Below, in pieces: positions 41,300-50,461 of a stretch of 52,848 nt of DNA. The notes beneath the pieces were generated by a model. That model worked only from the letters and a program-made list of their open reading frames with translations, did not search any database and was not told the DNA's origin. The translations under genes were made by a program, and so were the position numbers. Origin of the DNA: Planctomycetota bacterium (lineage in GTDB: Bacteria > Planctomycetota > UBA1135 > UBA2386); NCBI GenBank assembly GCA_020849665.1, contig JADLFX010000023.1:1-52848 (forward strand). Reading direction: 5' to 3'. Every line of letters begins with the position of its first letter. The first letter of the stretch is position 1.

Positions 41300-43978
41300 A
41301 TGCTGCCGAGTCTCGCTCTCCCCGCCCTGGCTCTCTCCCTCGCGCTCGCCGCGTCGGCACAGTCCCCCAACCTGCAACCAGGCCGCCTCCTCCCCGGCTC
41401 GCCGACGGTCGGCCCGGCCGCCGAAGTGCAACAGGGTGCGGCCTGCGCCGCAGGCTCGGGATCGTCGCTCCTCGTGTTCGAGGATCGGCGCGCCGGCGAC
41501 AGCGATCTCTTCGGCCTGCGGCTCGATGCGAACGGCATCCCGCTCGACCCGCTGCCCTTTCCGGTCACCAAGGACCCCGGCAACCAGACCGCGCCGAAGG
41601 TGGTGTGGAGCGGCCAGGCCTGGCTCGTCGTCTACAGCAATCAGGTCGACCCGGGCAGCGGCTACTTCGCCTACCAGGTCGCCGCGCTGCGCGTGTCGCC
41701 GCAAGGCCTCGTGCTCGATGCGGCGCCGATCGTGGTGAGCATCGACGGCACGGGCGGCGGCTTCGCGGCGGCGAGCGACGGCGCCGGCTGGGCCGTGGCC
41801 TACACCGGCTACAGCGCCGGCAACGGCGGCATCCGCGCGCGGCGCATCACCGCGGCCGGCTCGGTGCTCGACCCGGGCGGCGTGCTCGTGGTCCCGGAGA
41901 CCTACTACATCCTCTCCCCGGTCGGTGCCTCCTTCGCGGGCGCTGCCTACCTGTTCACGTGGGGCGACAACGGCCTGCGCGGCCGCCGCTTCACCCCTGC
42001 GCTGCTGCCCATCGACGCGAATCCGGTGCTGGTGCACGAGAAGGTCGCGGCGCTCGCCGGCAACGGCACGAACCACTTCCTCGCCTGGCCCTTCCAGAAC
42101 GCCCAGTACCAGGGCGAGATCCTGGGCGCGCGCCTGGGCGCCGACCTGCGGCTCCTCGACCCCACGCCCCTGCCCATCTCCGGGGCGAGGCCCAACGACA
42201 ACGCCCAGGACCCCTTGGTGGTCTGGGACGGAACGCAATGGATCGTCGCATGGCTCCACCTGGGCACCACCGCGCAGCGCGCCGCGCGCGTGAGCGCCGG
42301 CGGCTCGCTGCTGGATCCGGGTGGCGTGGCGATCCCGGAGAACTCGCCCAACTACCTGTACGGCCCCGCGCTCGGCGCCCTGCCCGCCGGCGGCGCACTC
42401 CTTGCCTGGCACGACGGCCGCAACGGCGCCAGCGACGTGTTCGGGACGCCGTTCCGCGGCAACGGCAGCGCAGGCACCGAGCGGACCTACAGCGTCGGCT
42501 CCGAGACGCTGCAGGAACCCCGGGTCGCGGCCGGGCCGCAGCAGTACCTGCTGACCTTCCGCGCGCTCTCGGCCCCAGGCTCGCGCATCCTCGCGCAGCG
42601 GGTCGACGCCTACGGCGCGGCCCTCGATCTGGAACCGATCCAGGTCGCCAGCGCCACCCACGCCAACCTGAACGCGGGCGGCGCGGCGTGGAACGGCAGC
42701 TGCTACCTCGTCGTCTGGAGCGAGAGCGGACAGATCCAGGCCCGCCGGATGCGCGCCGACGGGACGTTCCTCGATCCTGCGCCGATCGCGGTGCTGCTCG
42801 GCGGCGGCGCCGACGTCGCCGCCCTGGGCGGCGACTTCCTGGTCACCGGGATCCGCGCGCCGTCCTACCCGCAGTACGTGTTCTCGTACGGGGCGCGCGT
42901 GCGCGGCACCGACGGCGCAGTGCTCGACCCAACCCCGCTCGGATTGGGCAACAGCTACGCGACCCGGGCGCGCGTGGTCGCGCTCGGCCAGCGCTGGCTC
43001 GTGGTCACCGAGCGCCACTGGACCCACAACAGCCACCAGAGCGACCTGGAGACCGACTTCGTGGACGCATCCGGGATCGTCACGCCGGGCCCCAACCCGG
43101 CCACGGTGAACATCCAGGACTGGGGCAGCAGCGACGTGGCCAGCGCCGGCGACCATGCCCTCGTGGTCTGCCAGTCGGGGAGCAACTGGACCAACACCGA
43201 GGTCTTCGCGCGCGTGATCCTGGCGGACGGCACGCTCGCCAGCAGCCTCCTGAACCTGACCGCCGCGGACTCCGGCGGCCAGTCGCGTGCGGCCGTGGCC
43301 TGGACCGGCCGCGAGTACGTCGTGTGCTATCAGTCCCTCCAGAACAACGCGTGGTTCTACGACTACGAGCCCGACGTGTACGGCGTGCGCGTCAGCGCCA
43401 CGGGCACCCTGCTGGATGCCCGCGGCTTCGCGGTGTGGCAAGGCGAGGACTACGAGCGCACGCCCGACGTGACGGGCCTGGGCTCCGGGCGCGCCCTCTT
43501 CGCCGCTGCCGCATACGTGGATGGCCCGTACGCGGCGTTCCGGATCGCCACCCGCGAACTGCGCCCGGCCGGCGTGCAGAGCTACGGCACAGGCACGCCC
43601 GGCTGCGAGGGTGCCCAGCGGCTCCACGCCAGCGGGCCGCCGGAGCTGGGCGCGGGCGGATTCGCCCTGTACTGCGACCGCGCGCCGCGCAGCGCGACCG
43701 GCGTGGCGCTGCTGGGGAGCACGGGCGACCTGGCCGGCACCTTCTACCCCGCCCTCGGCGTCCGGCTGCACGTCGCGCTCTCGGGCGGAGCCCTCCTCAC
43801 GCTGCCGTGGCGGTCCGACGGCGCGGGGCTGGGCACGCTCCCCCTGCCGCTGCCCGGCGACCCCGGCCTGCGCGGTGCACGGCTCCATGCCCAGGGCGTG
43901 TGGCCCTGGGGGACGACCTGCCCGCTGCTACCTCTGGGGCTCAGCGCCTCCGAGGGGCTGGAACTCGTGCTCCAGTAG
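41300..43978 (+). CDS. Exported repeat protein with tryptophan-rich propeller-like units and shared C-terminal domain
   Basis: 892 residues with a clear signal peptide (MLPSLALPALALSLALAASAQ). It has about a dozen or more ~50-70-residue repeats built on the pattern 'vaWxGxxYLVVWxDxR' followed by 'ixgxRvxxxGxxLDpxPixv' (for example 'PKVVWSGQAWLVVYSN', 'AAWNGSCYLVVWSE', 'AAVAWTGREYVVCYQ'), which suggests beta-propellers. From about residue 760 is a beta-rich C-terminal domain starting 'QSYGTGTPGCEGAQRLHASGPPELGAGGFAL' and ending 'LSASEGLELVLQ', which resembles the end of the SBBP/HAF protein at 46677-50324. Start: GGAGG at 41291-41295 is 4 nt before ATG 41300. It is followed by a strong hairpin. 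Function unknown; a surface or extracellular location is likely. Confidence 0.88.
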   Translation: MLPSLALPALALSLALAASAQSPNLQPGRLLPGSPTVGPAAEVQQGAACAAGSGSSLLVFEDRRAGDSDLFGLRLDANGIPLDPLPFPVTKDPGNQTAPKVVWSGQAWLVVYSNQVDPGSGYFAYQVAALRVSPQGLVLDAAPIVVSIDGTGGGFAAASDGAGWAVAYTGYSAGNGGIRARRITAAGSVLDPGGVLVVPETYYILSPVGASFAGAAYLFTWGDNGLRGRRFTPALLPIDANPVLVHEKVAALAGNGTNHFLAWPFQNAQYQGEILGARLGADLRLLDPTPLPISGARPNDNAQDPLVVWDGTQWIVAWLHLGTTAQRAARVSAGGSLLDPGGVAIPENSPNYLYGPALGALPAGGALLAWHDGRNGASDVFGTPFRGNGSAGTERTYSVGSETLQEPRVAAGPQQYLLTFRALSAPGSRILAQRVDAYGAALDLEPIQVASATHANLNAGGAAWNGSCYLVVWSESGQIQARRMRADGTFLDPAPIAVLLGGGADVAALGGDFLVTGIRAPSYPQYVFSYGARVRGTDGAVLDPTPLGLGNSYATRARVVALGQRWLVVTERHWTHNSHQSDLETDFVDASGIVTPGPNPATVNIQDWGSSDVASAGDHALVVCQSGSNWTNTEVFARVILADGTLASSLLNLTAADSGGQSRAAVAWTGREYVVCYQSLQNNAWFYDYEPDVYGVRVSATGTLLDARGFAVWQGEDYERTPDVTGLGSGRALFAAAAYVDGPYAAFRIATRELRPAGVQSYGTGTPGCEGAQRLHASGPPELGAGGFALYCDRAPRSATGVALLGSTGDLAGTFYPALGVRLHVALSGGALLTLPWRSDGAGLGTLPLPLPGDPGLRGARLHAQGVWPWGTTCPLLPLGLSASEGLELVLQ

Positions 43979-43987
43979 CGGGCCGCG

Positions 43988-44020
43988 CCCCCGCGCGCGG
44001 CGATCGTGCCGCCGCGGGGG
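43988..44020 (+). terminator. Strong GC hairpin after the exported repeat gene
   Basis: CCCCCGCG (43988-43995) pairs with CGCGGGGG (44013-44020), and inside it GCGGC (43997-44001) pairs with GCCGC (44008-44012) around loop GATCGT, with one bulged C. It starts 9 nt after the stop and is followed by TTGAAAG, not by a U-tract. TTGAAA could also be a -35 element for the next gene. Confidence 0.5.
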
Positions 44021-44055
44021 TTGAAAGCGCGCCACGCGCCGGAATCCTTGCCGCC

Positions 44056-44901
44056 ATGTCCCAGGCTCCGCGGCCGCTCCTGCTCGGGCACAGCCCCGAC
44101 CCCGACGACGCATTCATGTTCTACGCCATGCGCGAGGGGCTGGTGGATCAGGAGGGCCTGCGCTTCGAGCACGTGCTGCAGGACATCGAGACGCTCAACC
44201 GTCGCGCGATGGGCGGCGAGCTCGAGGTGACCGCCGTCTCGCTGCACGCGTTCGCGCACCTGCAGGGGCGCTATGGCCTGCTCTCCTCCGGCGCGAGCAT
44301 CGGCGACGGCTACGGCCCGATGGTGGTGAGCAAGGCGCCCCTCGACCCGCGCGCGCTGGGCGACGTGGAGATCGCGGTGCCCGGCACGCTCACCAGCGCG
44401 TTCCTGGCCCTCAAGCTGCACACCCCGCGCTTCCGCCACCGGGTCGTGCCCTTCGACGAGATCCCTGGCGAGGTGGCGGCCGGACGCTTCGCCGCCGGTC
44501 TCCTGATCCACGAGGGTCAGCTCACCTACCAGCGCATCGGCCTGCACCTGTGCGTCGACCTCGGGACCTGGTGGAAGGAAGAGACCGGCCTGCCCCTGCC
44601 CCTCGGCGTGAACGTGGTCCGCCTGGACCTCGGCCCGGAACTCTGCGCGCGCATCGGCAGGGTGCTGCGCCGCTCCATCGAGTACGCCCTGGCCCACCGC
44701 GAGCCGGCACTGCGCCACGCCTTGCGCTACGGCCGCGACCTCGATCTCGCCGACGCCGACCGCTTCGTGGGGATGTACGTGAACGAGTTCACCCGCGACT
44801 TCGGCCCCCGGGGCCGCGCGGGGGTGCGCCTGCTCCTCGAGCGCGGGATGGCCGCGGGCATCCTGCCGCGGGCGGCGGCCGAGCCGGTGTTCGTGGGCTG
44901 A
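44056..44901 (+). CDS. mqnD: 1,4-dihydroxy-6-naphthoate synthase (futalosine menaquinone pathway)
   Basis: 281 residues, the normal MqnD length. It begins 'LLLGHSPDPDDAFMFYAM', the periplasmic-binding-protein-like fold opening of MqnD ('lGfSPCPNDtFiF'). It has 'LEDVETLNR'-type 'LQDIETLNRRAMGGELEVTAVS', 'VAVPGxxTxA'-type 'IAVPGTLTSAFLALKL', 'AGLLIHEGQLTYQRIGLHLCVDLGTWWKEETGLPLPLGVNVVRLDLG' and 'VNEFTRDFG'. MqnD converts cyclic dehypoxanthine futalosine to 1,4-dihydroxy-6-naphthoate. The other mqn genes are not in the window. The SPCPND Cys is Asp here (S-P-D-P-D-D), a small departure from the family. ATG 44056 has no clear Shine-Dalgarno. A strong hairpin lies upstream and another just downstream of the gene. 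Confidence 0.92.
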   Translation: MSQAPRPLLLGHSPDPDDAFMFYAMREGLVDQEGLRFEHVLQDIETLNRRAMGGELEVTAVSLHAFAHLQGRYGLLSSGASIGDGYGPMVVSKAPLDPRALGDVEIAVPGTLTSAFLALKLHTPRFRHRVVPFDEIPGEVAAGRFAAGLLIHEGQLTYQRIGLHLCVDLGTWWKEETGLPLPLGVNVVRLDLGPELCARIGRVLRRSIEYALAHREPALRHALRYGRDLDLADADRFVGMYVNEFTRDFGPRGRAGVRLLLERGMAAGILPRAAAEPVFVG

Positions 44902-44904
44902 GCA

Positions 44905-44940
44905 CGCCACCGGGTCAGCCGGGCCCGGTGTCTGGTGGCG
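44905..44940 (+). terminator. Nested GC hairpin after mqnD
   Basis: CGCCACC (44905-44911) pairs with GGTGGCG (44934-44940), and alternatively CACCGGG (44908-44914) pairs with CCCGGTG (44924-44930). The two pairings compete for the same bases. It starts 3 nt after the mqnD stop. No U-tract. The rest of the gap to 45188 holds no recognisable RNA or gene; an isolated AGGAGGT at 45131-45137 has no start codon close by. Confidence 0.45.
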
Positions 44941-45188
44941 GGCGGCGAGGGGCGCCGCCACGCGACCCGGCCGCGGCCGGGGACCCGCGGCCTGCGGCCC
45001 GTAACCGGCGCCGGAGTCCTCCGTCTCCTGGTTCGTTGTCGCGCCCGCGAGACACCGCACGCACCGGAGTGCACCCCAGGCAAGCCAGTACCGCGGTCAC
45101 ACGGTGCGCTTTCCCGCGATTCAGCGCTCTAGGAGGTAGTTCCAGATAGCGGCACGCGGCTTGCGCAACGCCCGGCCGACCGATCGCC

Positions 45189-45338
45189 ATGAAGACCCTC
45201 GCCATGATCCGCCCCGCACCCAGCCACTCCCCGCTGCTTGCCGCCCTGCGCCGGGTCCGCCGCCATCCGAGCTTCGTGGACATGGTCCTGGTCGGGTTGG
45301 TGTTCGTCGCCAACTTCCTGCTCTGGCTGGCGCTGTAG
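45189..45338 (+). CDS. Possible 49-residue single-span membrane protein
   Basis: ATG 45189 to TAG 45336-45338 encodes 49 residues. The N-terminal half is rich in Arg, Pro and His (RPAPSHSPLLAALRRVRRHP) and the C-terminal half is a hydrophobic helix (FVDMVLVGLVFVANFLLWLAL) ending at the stop. The positive-inside rule predicts a cytoplasmic N-terminus and a single transmembrane segment. The polar-then-hydrophobic layout is unlike the Ala/Arg-rich shadow frames around it, which supports a real gene. There is no Shine-Dalgarno immediately upstream; AGGAGGT lies 52 nt before the ATG, too far for a normal start. No family recognised. Confidence 0.45.
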   Translation: MKTLAMIRPAPSHSPLLAALRRVRRHPSFVDMVLVGLVFVANFLLWLAL

Positions 45339-45455
45339 CCAAGGAACCGCCGCGACCAGACTCCCACCCCCCGGATCCGGCACCCCCTCCCGCGGCGGCG
45401 GCCCGGGGTCCGCCGGCCCGAGGCCCGGCGAGGGACAGCGGATACCTTCGCGGTC

Positions 45456-46664
45456 ATGACCCCGGTCGCGGTCGGCGAGCTGCTGGATCTCGAGGTCGAG
45501 CGCATCGCGTTCGGCGGCGAGGGGGTGGCCCGACACGAGGGCTTCGTGGTGTTCGTGCCGCTGGTGGCGCCCGGGGAACGGATCCGCGCCCAGGTCCGGG
45601 AGGTGCGCCGGACCTTCGCCAGGGCCGAGCTCCGGGAGGTCCTCGCTCCCTCTCCGGACCGCCGCTCCGCTCCCTGCCGGCACTTCGGCACGTGTGGCGG
45701 ATGCCAGCTGCAGCACCTGCACCATCCGGCCCAGCTCCGGACCAAGGTCGAGTTCGTCCAACACGCCCTCAAGCGGATCGGGGGGATCTGGTGGCAGCGG
45801 GAGATCCCGATCCGCAGCGCCCAGGAGTTCGGCTACCGGATCCGGGCGCAGTGGCAGATCGCACCGCGGGGGCCGGACCAACCTCCCGCGATCGGGTTCC
45901 ACCGCGCGGGGAGCCGCGAGGTGTGCGAGGTGGAGAGCTGCCCGATCCTCGTGCCAGAGCTCAACGCCGGCCTGGCACGCCTGCGCGGAATGGGCGCGGA
46001 GCACGGCCTCCCGCGCGTCCTCGACATGGCCGCGGGCGCCGAGGGCGTCGCCACGGATCCGCCGCTGCCCGGGTTCGCCGTCGAGCCGATCACCCAGGGG
46101 GTCGGAGCCGACACCTTCGGGTTCGCCCCGCAGACGTTCTTCCAAGGCAACCGGGTGCTCCTCCAGGAACTCGCGGCCCATGCCGTCGGCGAGCGCGCCG
46201 GCTACGCGGCCCTGGATCTCTACGCCGGCGTAGGGCTCTTCACCGTGCCCCTCGCCCGCAACCACGCGCAGGTGACCGGCGTGGAGAGCGACCCCCACGC
46301 CGTGCGCATCGGCCGCGCCAACCTGGCCCGCAACGGCTGCGAGAACGCCACGCTGCGCAGCGCCAGGGTGGAGGATGCCCTGCGCAGCCTCCTGCGTGCG
46401 GTGGCCGCCGGCAAGGCGCAGCCCCCCGACCTGGTCGTCCTCGACCCGCCGCGGATCGGCGCGCGCGCGGCCATGCCGCTCCTCGCCCAGCTCGCCGCGC
46501 CGCGGGTCCACTACGTGAGCTGCGATCCGGCCACCATGGCGCGGGACCTGCGGGTGCTGCTCGGCGCCGACTACCGGCTCCTCGACGTCACCGCCTTCGA
46601 CCTCTTCCCGCAGACCTACCACGTCGAGACCGTGGCGCGCCTCGCCCTGGCCGCGGCCGAGTAG
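45456..46664 (+). CDS. 23S rRNA (uracil-C5)-methyltransferase, RlmD/TrmA family
   Basis: 402 residues. An N-terminal TRAM domain (about 1-60: 'LDLEVERIAFGGEGVARHEGFVVFVPLVAPGERIRAQV') is followed by an iron-sulfur motif 'CRHFGTCGGCQLQH' (Cys at about 74, 80, 83) with a partner Cys near 160. The AdoMet domain has 'LDLYAGVGLFTVPLA' (about 257-271), 'VVLDPPRIG' and the nucleophile Cys in 'VHYVSCDPATMARDL'. Such enzymes methylate C5 of uridines in 23S rRNA or tRNA using AdoMet. RlmD (U1939) is the likeliest by the FeS motif, but tRNA-type TrmA or RlmC cannot be excluded. It stands alone, 12 bp before the convergent stop of the SBBP protein gene. Confidence 0.93.
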   Translation: MTPVAVGELLDLEVERIAFGGEGVARHEGFVVFVPLVAPGERIRAQVREVRRTFARAELREVLAPSPDRRSAPCRHFGTCGGCQLQHLHHPAQLRTKVEFVQHALKRIGGIWWQREIPIRSAQEFGYRIRAQWQIAPRGPDQPPAIGFHRAGSREVCEVESCPILVPELNAGLARLRGMGAEHGLPRVLDMAAGAEGVATDPPLPGFAVEPITQGVGADTFGFAPQTFFQGNRVLLQELAAHAVGERAGYAALDLYAGVGLFTVPLARNHAQVTGVESDPHAVRIGRANLARNGCENATLRSARVEDALRSLLRAVAAGKAQPPDLVVLDPPRIGARAAMPLLAQLAAPRVHYVSCDPATMARDLRVLLGADYRLLDVTAFDLFPQTYHVETVARLALAAAE

Positions 46665-46676
46665 CCAGGGACATGG

Positions 46677-49600
46677 CTACCGCACGCGCAGCTCCAGACC
46701 GTTGCTGCCACTGACCAGGCCGCTCGACGAGCCAGGATCCGCCACGAAGACCTGGGCGAACACCGAGCCCTGGGCCATCCGCACCGGCACCGCCACGGGC
46801 AGGCGCGCGCGACCGCTGGAGTCGAGCGTGAAGCCGATGACGGACGGCGCCCCCACCAGGAGGCGGCAGGTGCCGAGCACCGGCAGATCCACCTGCGAGG
46901 CACCCACGAGCAGCACGGCTGGGGCGGACGCGGCGCCGCGGGCCACCACCAGGGTCACGGTCTCCCCGGCGCCTGGTCGGCCTTCGCCTGCCAGCGCCGG
47001 CACGCGGCCGCTGGCTCCGGGGCAGCCGCTGCCGTAGGTCGCGGCCGCGATCGGATCGAGCCGGAACGCCTGGGCACTCGCGCTGCCCGCGCGCATCCCC
47101 TGGCCCACGATCTGGCCCAGGTCGTTGATGGCCCTGGCCTCGTCGAGCCGCCAGCCGAGCGCCTCCTCCGGATCGAGCAGCTCGCGCAGCTCCTCCATGC
47201 CGCGCGACGGCGTGTAGAGGAACGCACGCTTGTTCGCCGCGCCGCGGGTAGCGGAGAAGCCGACGGCGTGACGGTGGCTGTTCAGGTCGTAGGCCAGGCT
47301 GTGGACGTCGCTCCCCACCACACCGAGATCCACCAGCGAGGAGCCCTCGAAGCGCACCGCGCGCGGAGCGTTGTACGACGCGTCCGCGGAGATGCCGCAG
47401 GCCTCGCCGAAGTCGTTGATCGCGTACGCGGTCGACCATGCGTGGCCCTGCAGGGCGCCGAGGTCGCGCATGCCGACGCCCTGCTGCCACAGGAACGCGC
47501 GCCGGCCGCCGCTGGTCACGAACGACTCCCCGACCACGAGGCCGCCGGCGCTGATCCCGTATGCGTAGCTCGCCGAGCCCCCCAGCGTGCCGAGGTTCTG
47601 CATGCCACCGGTCGCACTCCACAGATAGGCGCGCCCGTAGCCACCCGTCGTGAACGCCGTGCTGGTGCCCACGATGTCGCCGCGGTCGTTCACCCCCCCG
47701 GCCTCGGCGTTGGCGAACAGCGTCTGCGGCGTGCCGCCCGGCAGCAGCCGATACACCTGCTCGTAGCCGATGCCGCCCACGACGATGCCGCTGGCGCTGA
47801 CCGCCACGGCGTCGTTGGCGGCGATGGCGACGAAGCCGCCGCGGTCATCGTGGCGCCAGGCGGAGTACCCACCGCCGGCGAGCCCAGTGCCGACCGTCAC
47901 GCCCGCGTCGCTGATGTCGCGCGCGCGGACCTCGCCCGTGCCGACCTGGAGCGGCCGCAGCGCGTACGTCGGGCCGGCCCAGATCCGGAATGCCGCCTGC
48001 ACGCTGCCGCCCACCACCGTGGCGCTCATCGTGATCGTGGTCTCGGGCCGGTCCGCGGGCACCTGGATGTCGAAGGAGGCATGCGACATGCCCGCAGGGA
48101 TCGTCACCGAGGCCGGGAAGACCGCGATCCCGCTGGGCGACGCGTTCAGGGTCACCAGGTATCCGGCTGCCGGCGCCGGCCCGTCGATGGTCACGGTCGC
48201 GGAGAGCGCGCCGCCGCGCACCACGCGCTGGCGCGTGAGCGCCAGGTTGCGCAGTCCGTTGAGGCGTTCGTCGACGCGCACCACGAACCCGTCGGTCTGG
48301 CCGCGGATCGTCGCCTGGTAGGCGCCGGTGCCGGGCGTGATGGTGGCCGTCGAGGACGAGTGGCCGGCGGCCCACACCGAGCCGTTGGCGCCGAGATCCA
48401 TGCCCGCGAGGGTGTGCGAGCCGACGGCGAAGCGCAGCTCGCTGCACCAGGTCCGCCCGTCGGGAGACATCTTCACCACGCGCGCGCCGTTGGGGCCGGG
48501 CAGGAAGGACGCGCCCGGAACGCTGCCGCGCATCACCACCACGGGATAGCCGCGCGCGTCGATCTTGAGGTCGACGATGCCATCCGCCGAGTCGTAGATG
48601 CCCACGAGCGTGCTCCACTGCAGCGTGGTGAGGGGCAGGTCGAAGCGCGCCAGGAAGCCCTCGGTGTTGCGCGACGAGTCCGCCGCGCCCGGCCAGGCGG
48701 TGACCATGCCCCCCGGCGTGACTGGGTGGCCGGGGTCGCTGGTGGCGCCCGCGACGTAGACGTTCACCGTGGCATCCATGCCCACGGCCTGCGGCACGCC
48801 CTTGAAGCGCGTGCTGCCGATCAGGTTGGTCACGGTGGGATCGAACACGGACACGTAGCCGCGCCCGGTGGTCGAAGGGTCGTAGGCGCCAGGGGTCACG
48901 GGCATGTCGGCCGAGATGGTGCCGCCGCCCAGGACGACGATCCCGGAGGGACCGAGCGCCAGGCAGAGGCCCGTGTCCATGCTGCCGCCGCCAAAGTAGG
49001 TGAGGCGGCGCAGCGTGCCGGTGCGCGAGTACACCGCGAGGTACGCGTCGGCATCGCCGGCCAGCCGCGGCTGGAGCGCCTGCACCACCTGCAGGTCCGC
49101 GGACCGCGTCGTGCCGGTGACGATCGCGTTGCCCTCGGCATCGAGCACCACATCGCCGCCGTCCGGCGCGGAGGAGCTGAGGTTGGCGTAGAGGTCGCGG
49201 CCCGCGCCGCCCAGGTAGGTGGCGAACACGAATCCCGAGCCTGTCGCGTTCAGGCGGCAGACGAACGCGTCGTAGCCGCCTCGGTTGTTGGGCTGGGCCG
49301 CACCGGTCGTGGTGGGGAAGTCGGTCGCGTCCGTGAATCCAGTGATCACGGCCTCGCCGGTCGCGTCGACGGCCACCGCCACCGCGGCCTCGGCCTGCGT
49401 GTAGACCGGGCCGCTCCCGCCGAGGTAGGTCGCGTAGAGCAGCGCCGTGCCGCCCGGATTCAGCTTGGCCACGAATGCGTCGTAGACGCCGTCGATGGTG
49501 CCGCGGATCGGGCCGGCCATGGGGAAGTCGAGCGAGGCGGTCTGGCCGACCACGTAGGCGTTGCCCTGCGGGTCCGCGGCGACGTCGAGCACGTATTCCC

Positions 49601-50324
49601 AGTTGCTGCCACCGATCCAGGTCGCGTAGGCGAGGACCGGATCGACCACCAGCGGCAGGGACGGGTCGTGCGGCCCCAGCACGAAGCCGAAGCGGTCGGC
49701 GCCGCGCAGTTCGTAGCGCACCGCCACCTCGCGGCGCTCGCCGGCGCACCACTGCCACGCCACCGGCGGGCGCTGGCGCAGGGTGCCCACGTGGGTTTCC
49801 AGGTCGAGCGCGTCGCCGCACAGCGCCAGCCGGGCGCCGGCCACGCGCAGCTCGATCGCGGCGACTCTGGCGCCAGGCTCGAGCTCGAAGTCGTACTCGA
49901 GCTCCTGGCCGTTGCCGTAGAGGATCAGGTCGATCCCGGGATGGACCTGCGGGTACCGCAGCCGTGCGAAGCGCGGCACGCCGATCCGCCAACCCGAAGG
50001 ATCCTTGCCACGCAGGTAGTTGGCGGTGCCCGGGCCGCGCGCCTCCGCCAGCGGCGCCTGGAGCCTGCCGCCGACCGGCGTGAACGCGATCTCGGCCTGC
50101 CGCGCGCGGCCGTGCTGCAGGCGGAGCGCGAACCCCTCGGCGCCGGCCAGGACGGCGTAGCCCGGGCCGCGGGCCACGTGCGTGACGGGCGCCTCCAGCT
50201 GTCCGAGGTTCGGCTCGAACTCGAGCCGGGGGACGGCGGCGACCCTGCCCTGGCCGGGCAGGCAGGCGGACAGGAACGCGGACCAGAGGAACGCGGGCAG
50301 GACCAGGGCGGTGCGTGGGGTCAT
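46677..50324 (-). CDS. Giant exported SBBP/HAF-repeat protein with shared C-terminal domain
   Basis: 1215 residues, with a signal-like N-terminus (RTALVLPAFLWSAFLSAC). Residues about 30-230 resemble the DUF7948-type domain that precedes SBBP repeats ('LEFEPNLGQLEAPVTHVARGPGYAVL', 'VHPGIDLILYGNGQELEYDFELEPGA'). About 235-690 are SBBP beta-propeller repeats ('YATYLGGSGP', 'DATGEAVITGFTDATDFPTT', 'DAFVCRLN'). About 690-790 is an immunoglobulin-like beta-sandwich ('VVRGGALSATVTIDGPAPAAGY'). About 790-1095 are HAF-type repeats ('GGVNDRGDIVGTS', 'AYLWSATGGMQNLGTLGGSASYAYGISAGGLVVGES', 'AYAINDFGEACGIS'). The last ~115 residues form a beta-rich domain beginning 'ATYGSGCPGASGRVPALAGEGRPGAGETVTLVVARG' and ending 'GSNGLELRVR', related to that of the gene at 41300. 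It is a secreted or surface protein of unknown function. Convergent with the methyltransferase gene. Confidence 0.87.
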   Translation of the reverse strand: MTPRTALVLPAFLWSAFLSACLPGQGRVAAVPRLEFEPNLGQLEAPVTHVARGPGYAVLAGAEGFALRLQHGRARQAEIAFTPVGGRLQAPLAEARGPGTANYLRGKDPSGWRIGVPRFARLRYPQVHPGIDLILYGNGQELEYDFELEPGARVAAIELRVAGARLALCGDALDLETHVGTLRQRPPVAWQWCAGERREVAVRYELRGADRFGFVLGPHDPSLPLVVDPVLAYATWIGGSNWEYVLDVAADPQGNAYVVGQTASLDFPMAGPIRGTIDGVYDAFVAKLNPGGTALLYATYLGGSGPVYTQAEAAVAVAVDATGEAVITGFTDATDFPTTTGAAQPNNRGGYDAFVCRLNATGSGFVFATYLGGAGRDLYANLSSSAPDGGDVVLDAEGNAIVTGTTRSADLQVVQALQPRLAGDADAYLAVYSRTGTLRRLTYFGGGSMDTGLCLALGPSGIVVLGGGTISADMPVTPGAYDPSTTGRGYVSVFDPTVTNLIGSTRFKGVPQAVGMDATVNVYVAGATSDPGHPVTPGGMVTAWPGAADSSRNTEGFLARFDLPLTTLQWSTLVGIYDSADGIVDLKIDARGYPVVVMRGSVPGASFLPGPNGARVVKMSPDGRTWCSELRFAVGSHTLAGMDLGANGSVWAAGHSSSTATITPGTGAYQATIRGQTDGFVVRVDERLNGLRNLALTRQRVVRGGALSATVTIDGPAPAAGYLVTLNASPSGIAVFPASVTIPAGMSHASFDIQVPADRPETTITMSATVVGGSVQAAFRIWAGPTYALRPLQVGTGEVRARDISDAGVTVGTGLAGGGYSAWRHDDRGGFVAIAANDAVAVSASGIVVGGIGYEQVYRLLPGGTPQTLFANAEAGGVNDRGDIVGTSTAFTTGGYGRAYLWSATGGMQNLGTLGGSASYAYGISAGGLVVGESFVTSGGRRAFLWQQGVGMRDLGALQGHAWSTAYAINDFGEACGISADASYNAPRAVRFEGSSLVDLGVVGSDVHSLAYDLNSHRHAVGFSATRGAANKRAFLYTPSRGMEELRELLDPEEALGWRLDEARAINDLGQIVGQGMRAGSASAQAFRLDPIAAATYGSGCPGASGRVPALAGEGRPGAGETVTLVVARGAASAPAVLLVGASQVDLPVLGTCRLLVGAPSVIGFTLDSSGRARLPVAVPVRMAQGSVFAQVFVADPGSSSGLVSGSNGLELRVR

Positions 50325-50461
50325 GGCGGTCGGGCGGCAGCAGGCGCAAGGCGCGTGCCCGCCACGGGAGCACCCGGAATCCTGGCGGGACGCCTGGAAC
50401 GACCGCTGCCCTGTCCGGATCGCGGACTGCCCGTGTCAGGGTTCGGAACGCCCGGGCCGCC

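Noticed and set aside
45131..45137. Perfect AGGAGGT ribosome-binding-like site
   Set aside because: No ATG, GTG or TTG start lies within normal spacing downstream; the nearest ATG is 52 nt away.
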